Part shown: positions 47,038 through 54,716 of the stretch, piece by piece
Position numbering within the stretch: position 1 is the first letter of the stretch
Layout of the letters: every line of letters begins with the position of its first letter
Assembly: GCA_016719945.1 (NCBI GenBank)
Contig: JADJYE010000041.1
Location: 1 to 64,000 of the forward strand
Source: Polyangiaceae bacterium
Lineage (GTDB): Bacteria > Myxococcota_A > Polyangia > Polyangiales > Polyangiaceae
DNA length: 64,000 nucleotides
Direction of reading: 5' to 3'
Translations under genes and position numbers: made by a program
The notes under the pieces: model-generated
The model's input: the letters and a program-made list of their open reading frames with translations, nothing else
What the model was told of the DNA's origin: nothing
Database searches by the model: none

Positions 47038-47928
47038 TCAGAGGTCGGCGGAGTCGAGAGCTGTCGGCGGCGCGTCCCATGGGGCCGTGCGCGACCTCAG
47101 CGCGGTCCGGAGGTGAAGCTGAAGCACCACAGCGCGCACGATCTCGGGGGCGAGCGGGGTTCGGCGGTATCGCTGCACCGCTCGACGGCAGACGCCGAGA
47201 ATCCGGGCGAGGCCGTCGGAGGGGAGCTGCACGGCGTGAGCGGCAGCGAGGCGAGCGAGGTGGTGTGTATCCGAGGGGCCTCTCACGTCAGGTAGCCCGA
47301 ACGCCGCTGCGGCTGCGTCGTCGACGAGCCAGGGATCCGGCTCGGCATCGAGGAGGCGGGGCAGGCTCGCCCAGCCCAGGAGCTCGGCCTGCGTGAGGCG
47401 GGGCAAGAGGTCGCGTAGCCGCGCGAGGGCGGCATCCCCGCCGATGTGCCGCATGCCGAGGAAGTCGGGAAGCGAGGAGCCGTCGTGGGCAGGGTCGAAG
47501 TCGGTGCCGTGGTGTGACTCCTGGCGCAGGAGGTACCTCACGGCGTTCCTCAGGTGGGCTTCGTTCGCGAGTGGACGGATCCGGGCGGGGTCGAAGCCGA
47601 CCGGGAGCGCGAGGCGCTGGCGCAACGACGACTCCGCGCACTGCGCGAAGCGGCCGGCATGCTCTCGAGACGTCGACACGAGAGCGTGAGCGTGCGTGTC
47701 CGCGATGCGAAACGCGACGAGGCCGTGCGCGCGACCGTGCTCGAAGAGGAGCCGCGACGCGCGCCGGAGCTTTGCAGGTTCCCGCGCAATTCCGCGCGGA
47801 TCGCTCAGGCGCATGGTGACGTGAAAGCCCACCTCCGAGGTGCGGCGACGGCGAGGCGGCACCTCGCGGCAAGGGGGTGCCGCACTGTCGCGGCCACTCA
47901 GCGGCGCACGACCGTCATGGATCGACAT
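47038..47928 (-). CDS. REP-associated tyrosine transposase (RAYT)-like protein
   Basis: A 296-residue protein of the IS200/IS605 Y1 (HUH) superfamily. An entry strand GFHVTMRL matches the family's H-V-T-x-R. The metal-binding H-x-H lies in FRIADTHAHALVSTSREHAGRFAQ. The catalytic Y-x3-Q appears as NAVRYLLRQESHHG. A C-terminal helix-turn-helix-like segment (LARILGVCRRAVQRYRR) is present, as in longer RAYTs. The catalytic residues look intact. Known RAYTs are single-copy domesticated relatives of transposases that recognise short palindromic REP sequences flanking their own gene. Here G-rich repeats flank it, three at 42 bp downstream and ten from 86 bp upstream. ATG 47928 is the probable start, and no ribosome-binding site is evident. 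Confidence 0.75.
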   Translation of the reverse strand: MSIHDGRAPLSGRDSAAPPCREVPPRRRRTSEVGFHVTMRLSDPRGIAREPAKLRRASRLLFEHGRAHGLVAFRIADTHAHALVSTSREHAGRFAQCAESSLRQRLALPVGFDPARIRPLANEAHLRNAVRYLLRQESHHGTDFDPAHDGSSLPDFLGMRHIGGDAALARLRDLLPRLTQAELLGWASLPRLLDAEPDPWLVDDAAAAAFGLPDVRGPSDTHHLARLAAAHAVQLPSDGLARILGVCRRAVQRYRRTPLAPEIVRAVVLQLHLRTALRSRTAPWDAPPTALDSADL

Positions 47929-47935
47929 ATCGATC
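47920..47935 (-). promoter_or_regulatory. Perfect hairpin enclosing the RAYT start codon
   Basis: GATCGA and TCGATC (6-bp perfect arms) flank the loop CATA, which contains the complement of the ATG. The surrounding 20 bases are AT-richer than the neighbourhood. It could restrict translation initiation or be a protein-binding dyad. Confidence 0.4.
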
Positions 47936-48013
47936 TATCGCGGACTGGCGCGCGCAGTTGCGTGGTCTCGCGCGTCGCCGCAGCGTCCCGGTGGGCGCCG
48001 GTGACGTATCGGC

Positions 48014-48702
48014 CGCGACCGGGAGGGGGGACCTTGCGGCCAGGGTGGGGCTCGGCGTCGCTGCGCAGCGTCGCCCGCGCGGCGCGAGGTAGTGGTGGCG
48101 ACCGGGAGGGGGGACCTTGCGGCCAGGGTGGGGCTCGGCGTCGCCGCGCAGCGTCGCCCGCGCGGCGGGAGGTAGTGGTGGCGACCGGGAGGGGGGACCT
48201 TGCGGCCAGGGTGGGGCTCGGCGTCGCCGCGCAGCGTGGTGGCGACCGGGAGGGGGACCTTGCGGCCAGGGTGGGCTGGCGTCGCCGCGCAGTGGTGGCG
48301 ACCGGGAGGGGGGACCTTGCGGCCAGGGTGGGGCTCGGCGTCGCCGCGCAGCGTCGCCCGCGCGGCGGGAGGTAGTGGTGGCGACCGGGAGGGGGGACCT
48401 TGCGGCCAGGGTGGGGCTCGGCGTCGCCGCGCAGCGCGTGGGGGAGACCGGGAGGGGGGGGCCTTGCGGCCGGGGTGGGGCTCGGCGTCGCCGCGCAGCG
48501 CGTGGTGGCGACCGGGAGGGGGGGACCTTGCGGCCAGGGTGGGGCTCGGCGTCGCCGCGCAGCGCGTGGCGGCGACAGGGAGGGGGGACCTTGCGGCCAG
48601 GGTGGGGCTCGGCGTCGCCGCGCAGCGTCGCCCGCGCGGCGCGAGGTAGTGGTGGCGACCGGGAGGGGGGACCTTGCGGCCAGGGTGGGGCTCGGCGTCG
48701 CC
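48014..48702 (+). repeat. Right group of ten G-rich 49-bp repeats
   Basis: Copies lie at 48014, 48097, 48180, 48241 (46 bp), 48297, 48380, 48443, 48507, 48571 and 48654 (start positions). Nearly all are 49-50 bp, opening GGCGAC and closing GTCGCC. Two spacer classes occur: about 34 bp (containing gcgtcgcccgcgcggcg and ggtagtggt) and about 10-14 bp. This produces a higher-order pattern that suggests duplication of multi-unit blocks. Copies 48443 and 48241 are the most diverged. Plus-strand open frames through the array are by-products of the repeat. Confidence 0.92.
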
Positions 48703-48757
48703 TCCCCGCCTCCCCGCCTCCCCGCCTCCCCGCCTCCCCGCCTCCCCGCCTCCCGCG
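48702..48757 (+). repeat. Octanucleotide tandem repeat (CTCCCCGC)6
   Basis: Six perfect copies of CTCCCCGC from 48702 to 48749, followed by a degenerate copy, abut the last G-rich repeat directly. This is a simple-sequence tract prone to slippage. Confidence 0.9.
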
Positions 48758-48805
48758 CCGCCCGCGCAGCGCCGCCCGCGTCGCCGCGGCCGGGCGCTCT
48801 CCGCG

Positions 48806-49648
48806 TCAAACGCCTTCGTTCGCGAGCCAGCGCTCGCCTTCGCGGCGCACGCTGCCTTCTTGCTCCAGCTTGATGAGGTGCGCCTCGAGGCTGAGCTTCG
48901 CGATGGGGTGGATCTCGAGCTTGGTGTCGGCGTACGCGACCGCGACGAGCTCGTCGAGGGTGCCGCCGCCGGTCTGTTGCACGGAGCGCAGGACCCAGCC
49001 TTCGCGCATGGCCCGGTGGGCCTGGTAGGCGCGGAAGAGCCGCGAGGGGTTGCCGATGGGGTCGCCGTGGGCGGGCAGCGCCGTGGTCGCCTCGAGCTTC
49101 TCGAGCCGTGAGAGCTGCCGCACGTACTCGGCCATGTCGCCGTCGCCCGGCGCGATGAGGATGGTGCCCTCGCTCGCGACCATGTCCCCGACGATGACGG
49201 TCTTCGAGGCGCGCTCGTACAAGCACACGTGGTCCGAGGCGTGGCCCGGGGTGTGGAGCACCTCCAGCGTCATCGGCTCGGGGCCGTCGAGCACGAGCTG
49301 TTCGCGGTCGACCAGCGAGCGGCCGAGCTCGCGCCCAAGCAGCTCGGCCGTTCGCGCGTGGGCCCAAAGCGGCACGCCGAGCTCTTCGGAGAAGAAGGTC
49401 GCGCCGCCGACGTGGTCGGCGTGGTGATGCGTAGCGACGATGGCCACGAGCCGCCTGCCGGAGGACTCGATGCCGCGCGCCCACGCGAGCCACTCCCGCC
49501 GCTCGTTCTCGTAGGGGGTGGCCGGCTCGACGAGCACGACCTCGCGGGTCCCGAGCGCGTAGCTGTTGGTGTGCGTCGCGGGCGGAAGGGTGGGGGTGAG
49601 CGCGGCGAAGCGCTCGAGACCCCCCGCCACCTTCTCGGCCCGGATCAC
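48806..49648 (-). CDS. Metallo-beta-lactamase-fold hydrolase (LACTB2-like)
   Basis: A 280-residue protein beginning MIRAEKVAGGLERFAAL. The metal motif is VAIVATHHHADHVGGATFF (H-x-H-x-D-H), with the later ligands LHTPGHASDHVCLYE (His), VIVGDMVAS (Asp) and LPAHGDPIG (His). A C-terminal winged-helix-like tail (TKLEIHPIAKLSLEAHLIKLEQEGSVRREGERW) is typical of LACTB2-type proteins, which include ribonucleases and thioesterases. Substrate unknown. It starts 7 bases after the thiolase stop and is probably co-transcribed with it. Confidence 0.88.
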   Translation of the reverse strand: MIRAEKVAGGLERFAALTPTLPPATHTNSYALGTREVVLVEPATPYENERREWLAWARGIESSGRRLVAIVATHHHADHVGGATFFSEELGVPLWAHARTAELLGRELGRSLVDREQLVLDGPEPMTLEVLHTPGHASDHVCLYERASKTVIVGDMVASEGTILIAPGDGDMAEYVRQLSRLEKLEATTALPAHGDPIGNPSRLFRAYQAHRAMREGWVLRSVQQTGGGTLDELVAVAYADTKLEIHPIAKLSLEAHLIKLEQEGSVRREGERWLANEGV

Positions 49649-49655
49649 GCGGCTC

Positions 49656-50840
49656 TCAGCGCTCGACGACGACCGCGAGGGCCTCGCCGCCGCCGATGCA
49701 GAGCGTGGCCAGGCCGCGCTTCTTGCCCTGGTCCTTCATGGCGAAGAGCAGGGTCGTGAGGATGCGCGCGCCGCTCGCCCCGATGGGGTGACCGAGGGAC
49801 ACGGCGCCGCCGCGCACGTTGACCGTCGCCGGGTCGAGGTTGCACAGCTTGTTGCAGACCATCGTCACGACCGCGAAGGCCTCGTTGATTTCGTACAGGT
49901 CGATGTCCTTCGTGCCGAGGCCGAGCTTCTTGGTGGTGACCTCGATCGCCTTGGCGGGCGCCGTCGTGAACCACTCGGGGGCCTGCGCGGCGCCGCCGTA
50001 GCCGACGATGCGCGCGAGCGGCTCGAGCTTGTGAGCCTTGACCGCCTCTTCGCTCGCGAGCACGAGCGCGCTCGCGCCGTCGTTGATGCTCGAGGCGTTG
50101 GCCGCGGTGATCGTGCCGTCCTTCGAGAAGGCGGGCTTGAGCGAGGCGAGCTTGTCGGGCTTGCCGTTCGGCGGGCCCTCGTCCTCGGTGACGAGCAGCG
50201 CGTCACCCTTCTTCTGGGGGACGCTGACGCCGGTGATCTCGGCCTTGAACAGGCCCTCTTTTTGAGCGGCGAGGGCGCGGCGGAAGCTCTCCTTCGCGAA
50301 CTCATCCTGCTGCTCGCGCGTGAACGAGTACTCCTTCGCGCACTTGTCGCCGGCGTTGCCCATGTGGAAGTCACCGTAGGGATCCCACAGGCCGTCGTGG
50401 ATCATCCCGTCGACGAGCTTGCCGTGTCCCATGCGGTAGCCCGAGCGCGCCTGCATCAGGTAATAGGGGACGTTCGACATCGACTCCATGCCGCCCGAGA
50501 CGGCGATCTCCGCGTCGCCGAGGGCGACGCTCTTCGCGCCGAAGATCACCGCCTGGAGGCCCGAGCCGCACACCTTGCCCACCGTCGTGGCGGGCACCTT
50601 GTCGGGCACGCCCGCGAAGATCATCGCCTGCCGCGCCGGCGCCTGGCCGATGCCGGCCGACAGGACGTTGCCCATGAAGACCTCGTCGACCTGATCGGGG
50701 GCGACCTTGGCGCGCTCGAGGGCGGCCTTGATCGCGGTCGCGCCGAGCTGCGGGGCCGACACGCTCGAGAGCGCGCCCTGGAAGGCGCCGATGGGGGTGC
50801 GGGTCGCGCTGACGATGTAGACCGGGCGGGGCAACGACAT
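49656..50840 (-). CDS. Acetyl-CoA acetyltransferase (thiolase II)
   Basis: A biosynthetic-type thiolase that condenses two acetyl-CoA to acetoacetyl-CoA, or the reverse. ATG 50840 follows gaggagag. The nucleophilic Cys lies in TTVGKVCGSGLQAVIFG, the His in VRGGAVSLGHPIGASGAR, and the second Cys in LATLCIGGGEALAVVVER at the C-terminus. YEINEAFAVV is the conserved NEAF loop. Length, 394 residues, is normal. It may serve polyhydroxybutyrate, isoprenoid or fatty-acid pathways. No other pathway gene is adjacent, so a phaA/atoB-style name is withheld. Confidence 0.93.
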   Translation of the reverse strand: MSLPRPVYIVSATRTPIGAFQGALSSVSAPQLGATAIKAALERAKVAPDQVDEVFMGNVLSAGIGQAPARQAMIFAGVPDKVPATTVGKVCGSGLQAVIFGAKSVALGDAEIAVSGGMESMSNVPYYLMQARSGYRMGHGKLVDGMIHDGLWDPYGDFHMGNAGDKCAKEYSFTREQQDEFAKESFRRALAAQKEGLFKAEITGVSVPQKKGDALLVTEDEGPPNGKPDKLASLKPAFSKDGTITAANASSINDGASALVLASEEAVKAHKLEPLARIVGYGGAAQAPEWFTTAPAKAIEVTTKKLGLGTKDIDLYEINEAFAVVTMVCNKLCNLDPATVNVRGGAVSLGHPIGASGARILTTLLFAMKDQGKKRGLATLCIGGGEALAVVVER

Positions 50841-50964
50841 GGCAAACTCTCCTCGCGGGCACAGCGAGCCCGCAACGGATGAGGTAGTGCGGGCCGGTGG
50901 GGCCGGCAAGGCGGTAACGTCGTGTGCTATCGCTGTTGTCGCCGCGACAACCCGCGGTTCACGA

Positions 50965-52824
50965 ATGGCTGACCCACACGCTCCACCGCTGAGGGCTGCG
51001 CGCCCCGCCTCCGCGGCCGCGGGCGAGCTCGAGGGCACCGCGATCTCGCGGCTCCGCAAGGCCTTCGGCCTGCTGCCGCGCGCGGCGAAGATGGCGTACG
51101 AGGTGTCGCCGCGCGGCGTCCTCGGGCTGGTCGTCCTGACGCTCGTCTCAGCGCTCGTGCCGCCCGCGATCGCGTGGGTCGGCAAATCGCTGGTCGACGG
51201 CGTCACCGCGCGCGACGTCCCGGCGGTCGAGCTCTGGATCGCGGTCGAGGTCGCGCTCGTCGCCGCCCTCGTGCTGTTGACGCGCGGCGCGCAGGTGACC
51301 CGCCAGACCCTCGGCGCTCGCCTCGGTTACCACGTGAACGCGAAGATCCTCGAGAAGGCGCTCACGCTCGATCTGCGCGACTTCGAGGACTCGAGCTTCT
51401 ACGATCAGCTCACTCGCGCCCGCCGCGAGGCCTCGAGCCGGCCGATTCAGGTGGTGACCGAGTCGTTCGATCTCGGCAAACACGCCCTCACCCTCGCCGG
51501 GTACGCGGCGCTGCTGCTCGGTTACAGCCCGCTCGCGTGCCTGGCGCTCGCGGTCGCGAGCCTGCCCGCGACCTTCGCGGAGCGACACTTTTCGAAGGTC
51601 GCCTTCCGCCTCCGCAACTGGCGCAGCCCCGACACCCGCAGGCTCATCTACCTGGAGCGCGTCCTGGCGAGCGACGACTACGCCAAGGAGGTGAAGGCGC
51701 TCGGGATCGGGCCGCTCTTGCTCGACCGCTACCGCTCGCTCGGCGGTCGCATCCTCGAGGAGGACACCGCGCTCGCTCGCCGTCGCTTCGGCTGGGGGAC
51801 CGTGCTCTCGCTGGTCGCCACCGGGGTCTACTACGGCGTCTACGCGACGATGGTCCTCGCGGCGGCGCACGGGTCGATCTCGATCGGCGAGATGACGCTG
51901 TACGCCGCGGCGTTTCGGCAAGGCCAGCAGAGCTTCGAGTCGATCTTGAGCAGCCTGGGCGGGATGCACGAGCACTCGCTGTACCTGTCGAACCTCTACG
52001 GCTACTTCGATCGGCCCGCGAGCACGCGCGATCGTCCCCCGGAGGAGGGGAGGCTCTCCGAGAGCACGGCCGCGCACCTCGTGCTCGAGGACGTGTCGTT
52101 CAAGTACCCCGGCGCCGAGTCGTGGGCGCTGCGTCACGTGTCACTCGACATCCCCTCAGGCAAGAGCCTCGCGCTGGTCGGCTTCAACGGCGCTGGCAAG
52201 ACGACGCTGATCAAGCTCATCTTGGGCCTGTACCAGCCGACCGAGGGCAAGGTCCTGCTCGACGGGCGCGATCTCGCGACCGTCTCCGACGAGGAGCGGC
52301 GGCAGACCTTCTCGGTGGTGTTCCAAGACTTCGCCCGCTTCCAGATGATGGTGCGCGAGAACGTGGGCTTCGGGAGCCACCTGCACATCGACGACGAGCC
52401 TCGGCTCGAGCGCGCGGTCGAGCGGGGCGGCGCCGCCGAGCTCGTCAGCGGGCTGCCTGCGGGGCTCTCGACGCAGCTCGGCAAGTGGTTCGACGGCGGC
52501 GTCGAGCTCTCTGGCGGGCAGTGGCAGACGATCGCGCTCTCGCGCTCGATGATCCGCGAGGACGCGCGCGTGCTCATCCTCGACGAGCCCACCGCCGCCC
52601 TCGACGCGCAGGCTGAGCACGCGGTGTTCGAACGGTTCCGTGAGTTGACCCGAGGACGCACGTCGGTGCTGATCTCGCACCGCTTCCCGACGGTGCGCAT
52701 GGCCGACCGCATCGTCGTGCTCGAGGGCGGGACGATCCGTGAGGAGGGCACGCACGACGAGCTGCGCGAGCGAGGCGGGGTGTACGCCCGCCTCTTCGAG
52801 CTGCAGGCCGAGGGCTATCGCTGA
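50965..52824 (+). CDS. ABC transporter, fused permease and ATPase
   Basis: ATG 50965 (MADPHAPPLRAARPAS) gives 619 residues. The N-terminal half has about five to six membrane helices (GVLGLVVLTLVSALVPPAIAWVG; LWIAVEVALVAALVLL; YAALLLGYSPLACLALAVASLP; VLSLVATGVYYGVYATMVLAAA) of the exporter type. The C-terminal ATPase has Walker A LVGFNGAGKTTLIK, a Q-loop VVFQDFARF, signature VELSGGQWQ, Walker B VLILDEPTAALDA and switch His LISHRFP. It probably works as a homodimeric or heterodimeric half-transporter exporting a lipid, peptide or drug. No substrate gene is adjacent. Convergent with the esterase gene (4-base gap). Confidence 0.92.
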   Translation: MADPHAPPLRAARPASAAAGELEGTAISRLRKAFGLLPRAAKMAYEVSPRGVLGLVVLTLVSALVPPAIAWVGKSLVDGVTARDVPAVELWIAVEVALVAALVLLTRGAQVTRQTLGARLGYHVNAKILEKALTLDLRDFEDSSFYDQLTRARREASSRPIQVVTESFDLGKHALTLAGYAALLLGYSPLACLALAVASLPATFAERHFSKVAFRLRNWRSPDTRRLIYLERVLASDDYAKEVKALGIGPLLLDRYRSLGGRILEEDTALARRRFGWGTVLSLVATGVYYGVYATMVLAAAHGSISIGEMTLYAAAFRQGQQSFESILSSLGGMHEHSLYLSNLYGYFDRPASTRDRPPEEGRLSESTAAHLVLEDVSFKYPGAESWALRHVSLDIPSGKSLALVGFNGAGKTTLIKLILGLYQPTEGKVLLDGRDLATVSDEERRQTFSVVFQDFARFQMMVRENVGFGSHLHIDDEPRLERAVERGGAAELVSGLPAGLSTQLGKWFDGGVELSGGQWQTIALSRSMIREDARVLILDEPTAALDAQAEHAVFERFRELTRGRTSVLISHRFPTVRMADRIVVLEGGTIREEGTHDELRERGGVYARLFELQAEGYR

Positions 52825-52828
52825 CGGG

Positions 52829-53956
52829 TCATTTCGACTGGATCGTGGCGAGCCCGGTCGAGACGTACCGCGCCTGCGCCTCGCTGCCCGTGAGGTAGCT
52901 ATCGTACGCGGCGACGCCGCGCAGGTGCCGCTCGAAGAAGGCCGCCACATAGGCGACGCTCATGGCGTTGACGGTCGCGTTGTCGAGCGTCGGGGCCTGG
53001 CAGAAGTTGCACGTGAACCCGCAGCTCGCGACGTCGTCGAGGAAGCTCATGTGGTTCGCGCCCAGCACGGTCACCTCGAAGGAGGGCGAGAGCGCGCCCG
53101 CGTAGAACGTCTGGTAGTTGTCGGCCGCCGGCGCGCACGGCTGGAAGCCACCGGCGCCGTCGAGCGTCTCCCCCAGGAAGCCGGTCGGGATCTGGAGGTT
53201 GCTCATCAGGCTGCTGACGTCAGGGCAGTCCTGGGGGGAACAGCTCATCGAGCTGTCGACAGGGTCGAGCGCGATCACCGCGTCCACCCGGTCGTCGAGC
53301 GTGGCGGCGAGCAGCGACGCCTTGCCGCCGAGCGAGTGGCCGGTCATCCCCACGGCCGTCACGTCGACCTGACCGGCGAGCGCGTCCGCCGTGGCCGCCC
53401 AGTCGAGCGCGCCGAGCAGATCGTTGGCGACGTCGACATGCGAGAGCCCGAAGAAGCTGGTCGGGTAGTCGGCGAGGATCGCGACGTACCCGAAGCTCGC
53501 GAGCCGCTCGGCGTAGTTGCGGTATTGGCTCGCCGGGAGCTGGAAGCCGTGCGCGATGACGACGACGGGGTAGGGGCCGTCGCTCGGGCCCGAGGACGGG
53601 ATCAGCGCGGTGACCTCGAAGGTGGAGTCGGTGGCCGGGACGGTGATGTCCTCGACGACCTCCTCGAAGGCGTAGGGGCCCGGCGCGTTGGGGTCGCTCA
53701 CGCTGGGCGCGCCGCCGGCGCCGCTGCCGCCCTCGGCACCACCGCCGGGCGCCGCGCTCGTCGAGCCGCCCTGGCCCGCGCCACCCGAGGCGGACGCGCC
53801 GCCTTCGGTCTGGCCGCCGCCCTCGGAGCTGGACGTCGTGCCACCGCCGCCCCCACCGTCGCCGGGCGACACCGTCGAGCTGCACGCTAGACCGGCGAGG
53901 GCGCTCGCCACCGCGATGAGAGCCATCCCATTCGAACGCACCGATCGCGATTGCAT
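52829..53956 (-). CDS. Chlorophyllase/dienelactone-hydrolase-like esterase lipoprotein
   Basis: The leader MALIAVASALAGLAC has a lipobox. A long Gly/Ser linker (about residues 29-85) is followed by an alpha/beta-hydrolase: PYPVVVIAHGFQLPASQYRNYAERLASFGYVAILADY, the nucleophile AVGMTGHSLGGKASLLAA, the acid in AVIALDPVDS and the His in VTVLGANHMSFLDD. Cys pairs (CSPQDC; CGFTCNFCQ) suggest disulphides. It is probably a surface-anchored esterase or lipase. The Shine-Dalgarno (aggagg) is 5 bases before ATG 53956. Directly upstream is a perfect dyad at the end of the merR-type gene. Confidence 0.85.
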   Translation of the reverse strand: MQSRSVRSNGMALIAVASALAGLACSSTVSPGDGGGGGGTTSSSEGGGQTEGGASASGGAGQGGSTSAAPGGGAEGGSGAGGAPSVSDPNAPGPYAFEEVVEDITVPATDSTFEVTALIPSSGPSDGPYPVVVIAHGFQLPASQYRNYAERLASFGYVAILADYPTSFFGLSHVDVANDLLGALDWAATADALAGQVDVTAVGMTGHSLGGKASLLAATLDDRVDAVIALDPVDSSMSCSPQDCPDVSSLMSNLQIPTGFLGETLDGAGGFQPCAPAADNYQTFYAGALSPSFEVTVLGANHMSFLDDVASCGFTCNFCQAPTLDNATVNAMSVAYVAAFFERHLRGVAAYDSYLTGSEAQARYVSTGLATIQSK

Positions 53957-53969
53957 GGAGCCTCCTAAG

Positions 53970-53987
53970 AAGTAGAAAGTTCTACTT
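53970..53987. promoter_or_regulatory. Perfect 18-bp dyad between merR-type gene and esterase gene
   Basis: AAGTAGAAAGTTCTACTT reads identically on both strands. It is followed by further AT-rich sequence (cctactttt) in otherwise GC-rich DNA. It overlaps the last codons of the MerR-family gene and lies just ahead of the esterase ribosome-binding site. It could be the operator of that regulator in an internal promoter. A terminator is less likely because the loop would be too short. Confidence 0.5.
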
Positions 53988-54716
53988 CCTACTTTTGGGT
54001 CGGGGAGTCAACGGTCGCCGGCCGTCCTCGATGCGCCGCTCGAGGGTGGGGACGATCATGCGACGTCGCAGCAGTACGACGAGCTTCTCGCTGAGTTTCG
54101 TCGCCTGCTCGGTCAGCTCGCCGACGTTCTCGCCGGCGCGCGGCAGCACCCCGGTCTCGAACAGCTGCAGCTCGACCCGGACCAGGTTGCGGATCGCCTC
54201 GATGTAGTCGGCGACGATCGACAGCGGCAGCATGTCGGCCGTGAGCCCCGCGCGGCGGGCGGCGCCGAGCACGCGGAGCAGCTCGAGATCGTCCCCTGCG
54301 TAGCTCTCCTCGGGCGCCTCGGGGACCGGGACGATCGCGCCGATCCGCCGGAGCCAGTCGAGGTCGAGCGCGGAGACGCCCGAGCGCGTGAGCGAGGCGC
54401 GGGTGCGAGCGGAGCTCGAGTGCAGGCCCGTCAGCGCGCCGCGGATCGTCTGCTCGACCGACGCGAGCGTCGGCACGCCCTCGAGCACGTCGCGGATCAC
54501 CCGCAGCGGCAGGAAGCTCTTCTCTTGGAGCTCCTTGATGCGCCGCACCCTCCCCACGTCGGCCGCGTCGTACAGGGCGGAGTTCTTGCCCGACTGCACG
54601 GGAGCGAGCAGCCCCTCTCGCAGATAGTGCTTGATGGTGGCGACGGGGACGGCGGCGCGCCGCGCGAGCTCGCCGATCCGGACGAGCTCGCGCTCCTTGG
54701 CAGCGCCGGGCCTCAT
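53982..54716 (-). CDS. MerR-family transcriptional regulator
   Basis: Residues about 10-80 form the MerR winged helix: VRIGELARRAAVPVATIKHYLREGLLAPVQSGKNSALYDAADVGRVRRIKELQEKSFLPLRVIRDVL. The rest is a long helical effector or dimer region (LRVLGAARRAGLTADMLPLSIVADYIEAIRNLVRVELQLFETGVLPRAG) resembling members that lack Cys metal ligands, so a metal sensor is unlikely. ATG 54716 overlaps the TolB-like stop as ATGA. It probably controls the esterase and perhaps its own operon. The inducer is unknown. Confidence 0.88.
   Translation of the reverse strand: MRPGAAKERELVRIGELARRAAVPVATIKHYLREGLLAPVQSGKNSALYDAADVGRVRRIKELQEKSFLPLRVIRDVLEGVPTLASVEQTIRGALTGLHSSSARTRASLTRSGVSALDLDWLRRIGAIVPVPEAPEESYAGDDLELLRVLGAARRAGLTADMLPLSIVADYIEAIRNLVRVELQLFETGVLPRAGENVGELTEQATKLSEKLVVLLRRRMIVPTLERRIEDGRRPLTPRPKSRK

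Noticed and set aside
47038..47928. Complete active insertion sequence
   Set aside because: No target-site duplication or inverted ends directly flank the gene, and the flanking repeats are direct tandem copies. A RAYT-like domesticated gene fits better.
48443..48492. A separate repeat family at the diverged copy
   Set aside because: It keeps the same core, length and closing GTCGCC, and differs only at a few bases (ggagac, ggccttg, ccgggg).
48014..48702. Long plus- and minus-strand open frames running through the G-rich array, coding for repeated Gly/Arg/Pro peptides
   Set aside because: All are generated by the repeat unit, change frame between spacers, lack ribosome-binding sites and have no protein-like composition.
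46823..48702. CRISPR array
   Set aside because: Units are 46-50 bp and G-rich, spacers are 10-14 or 34 bp and themselves repeated, and no Cas gene is near.
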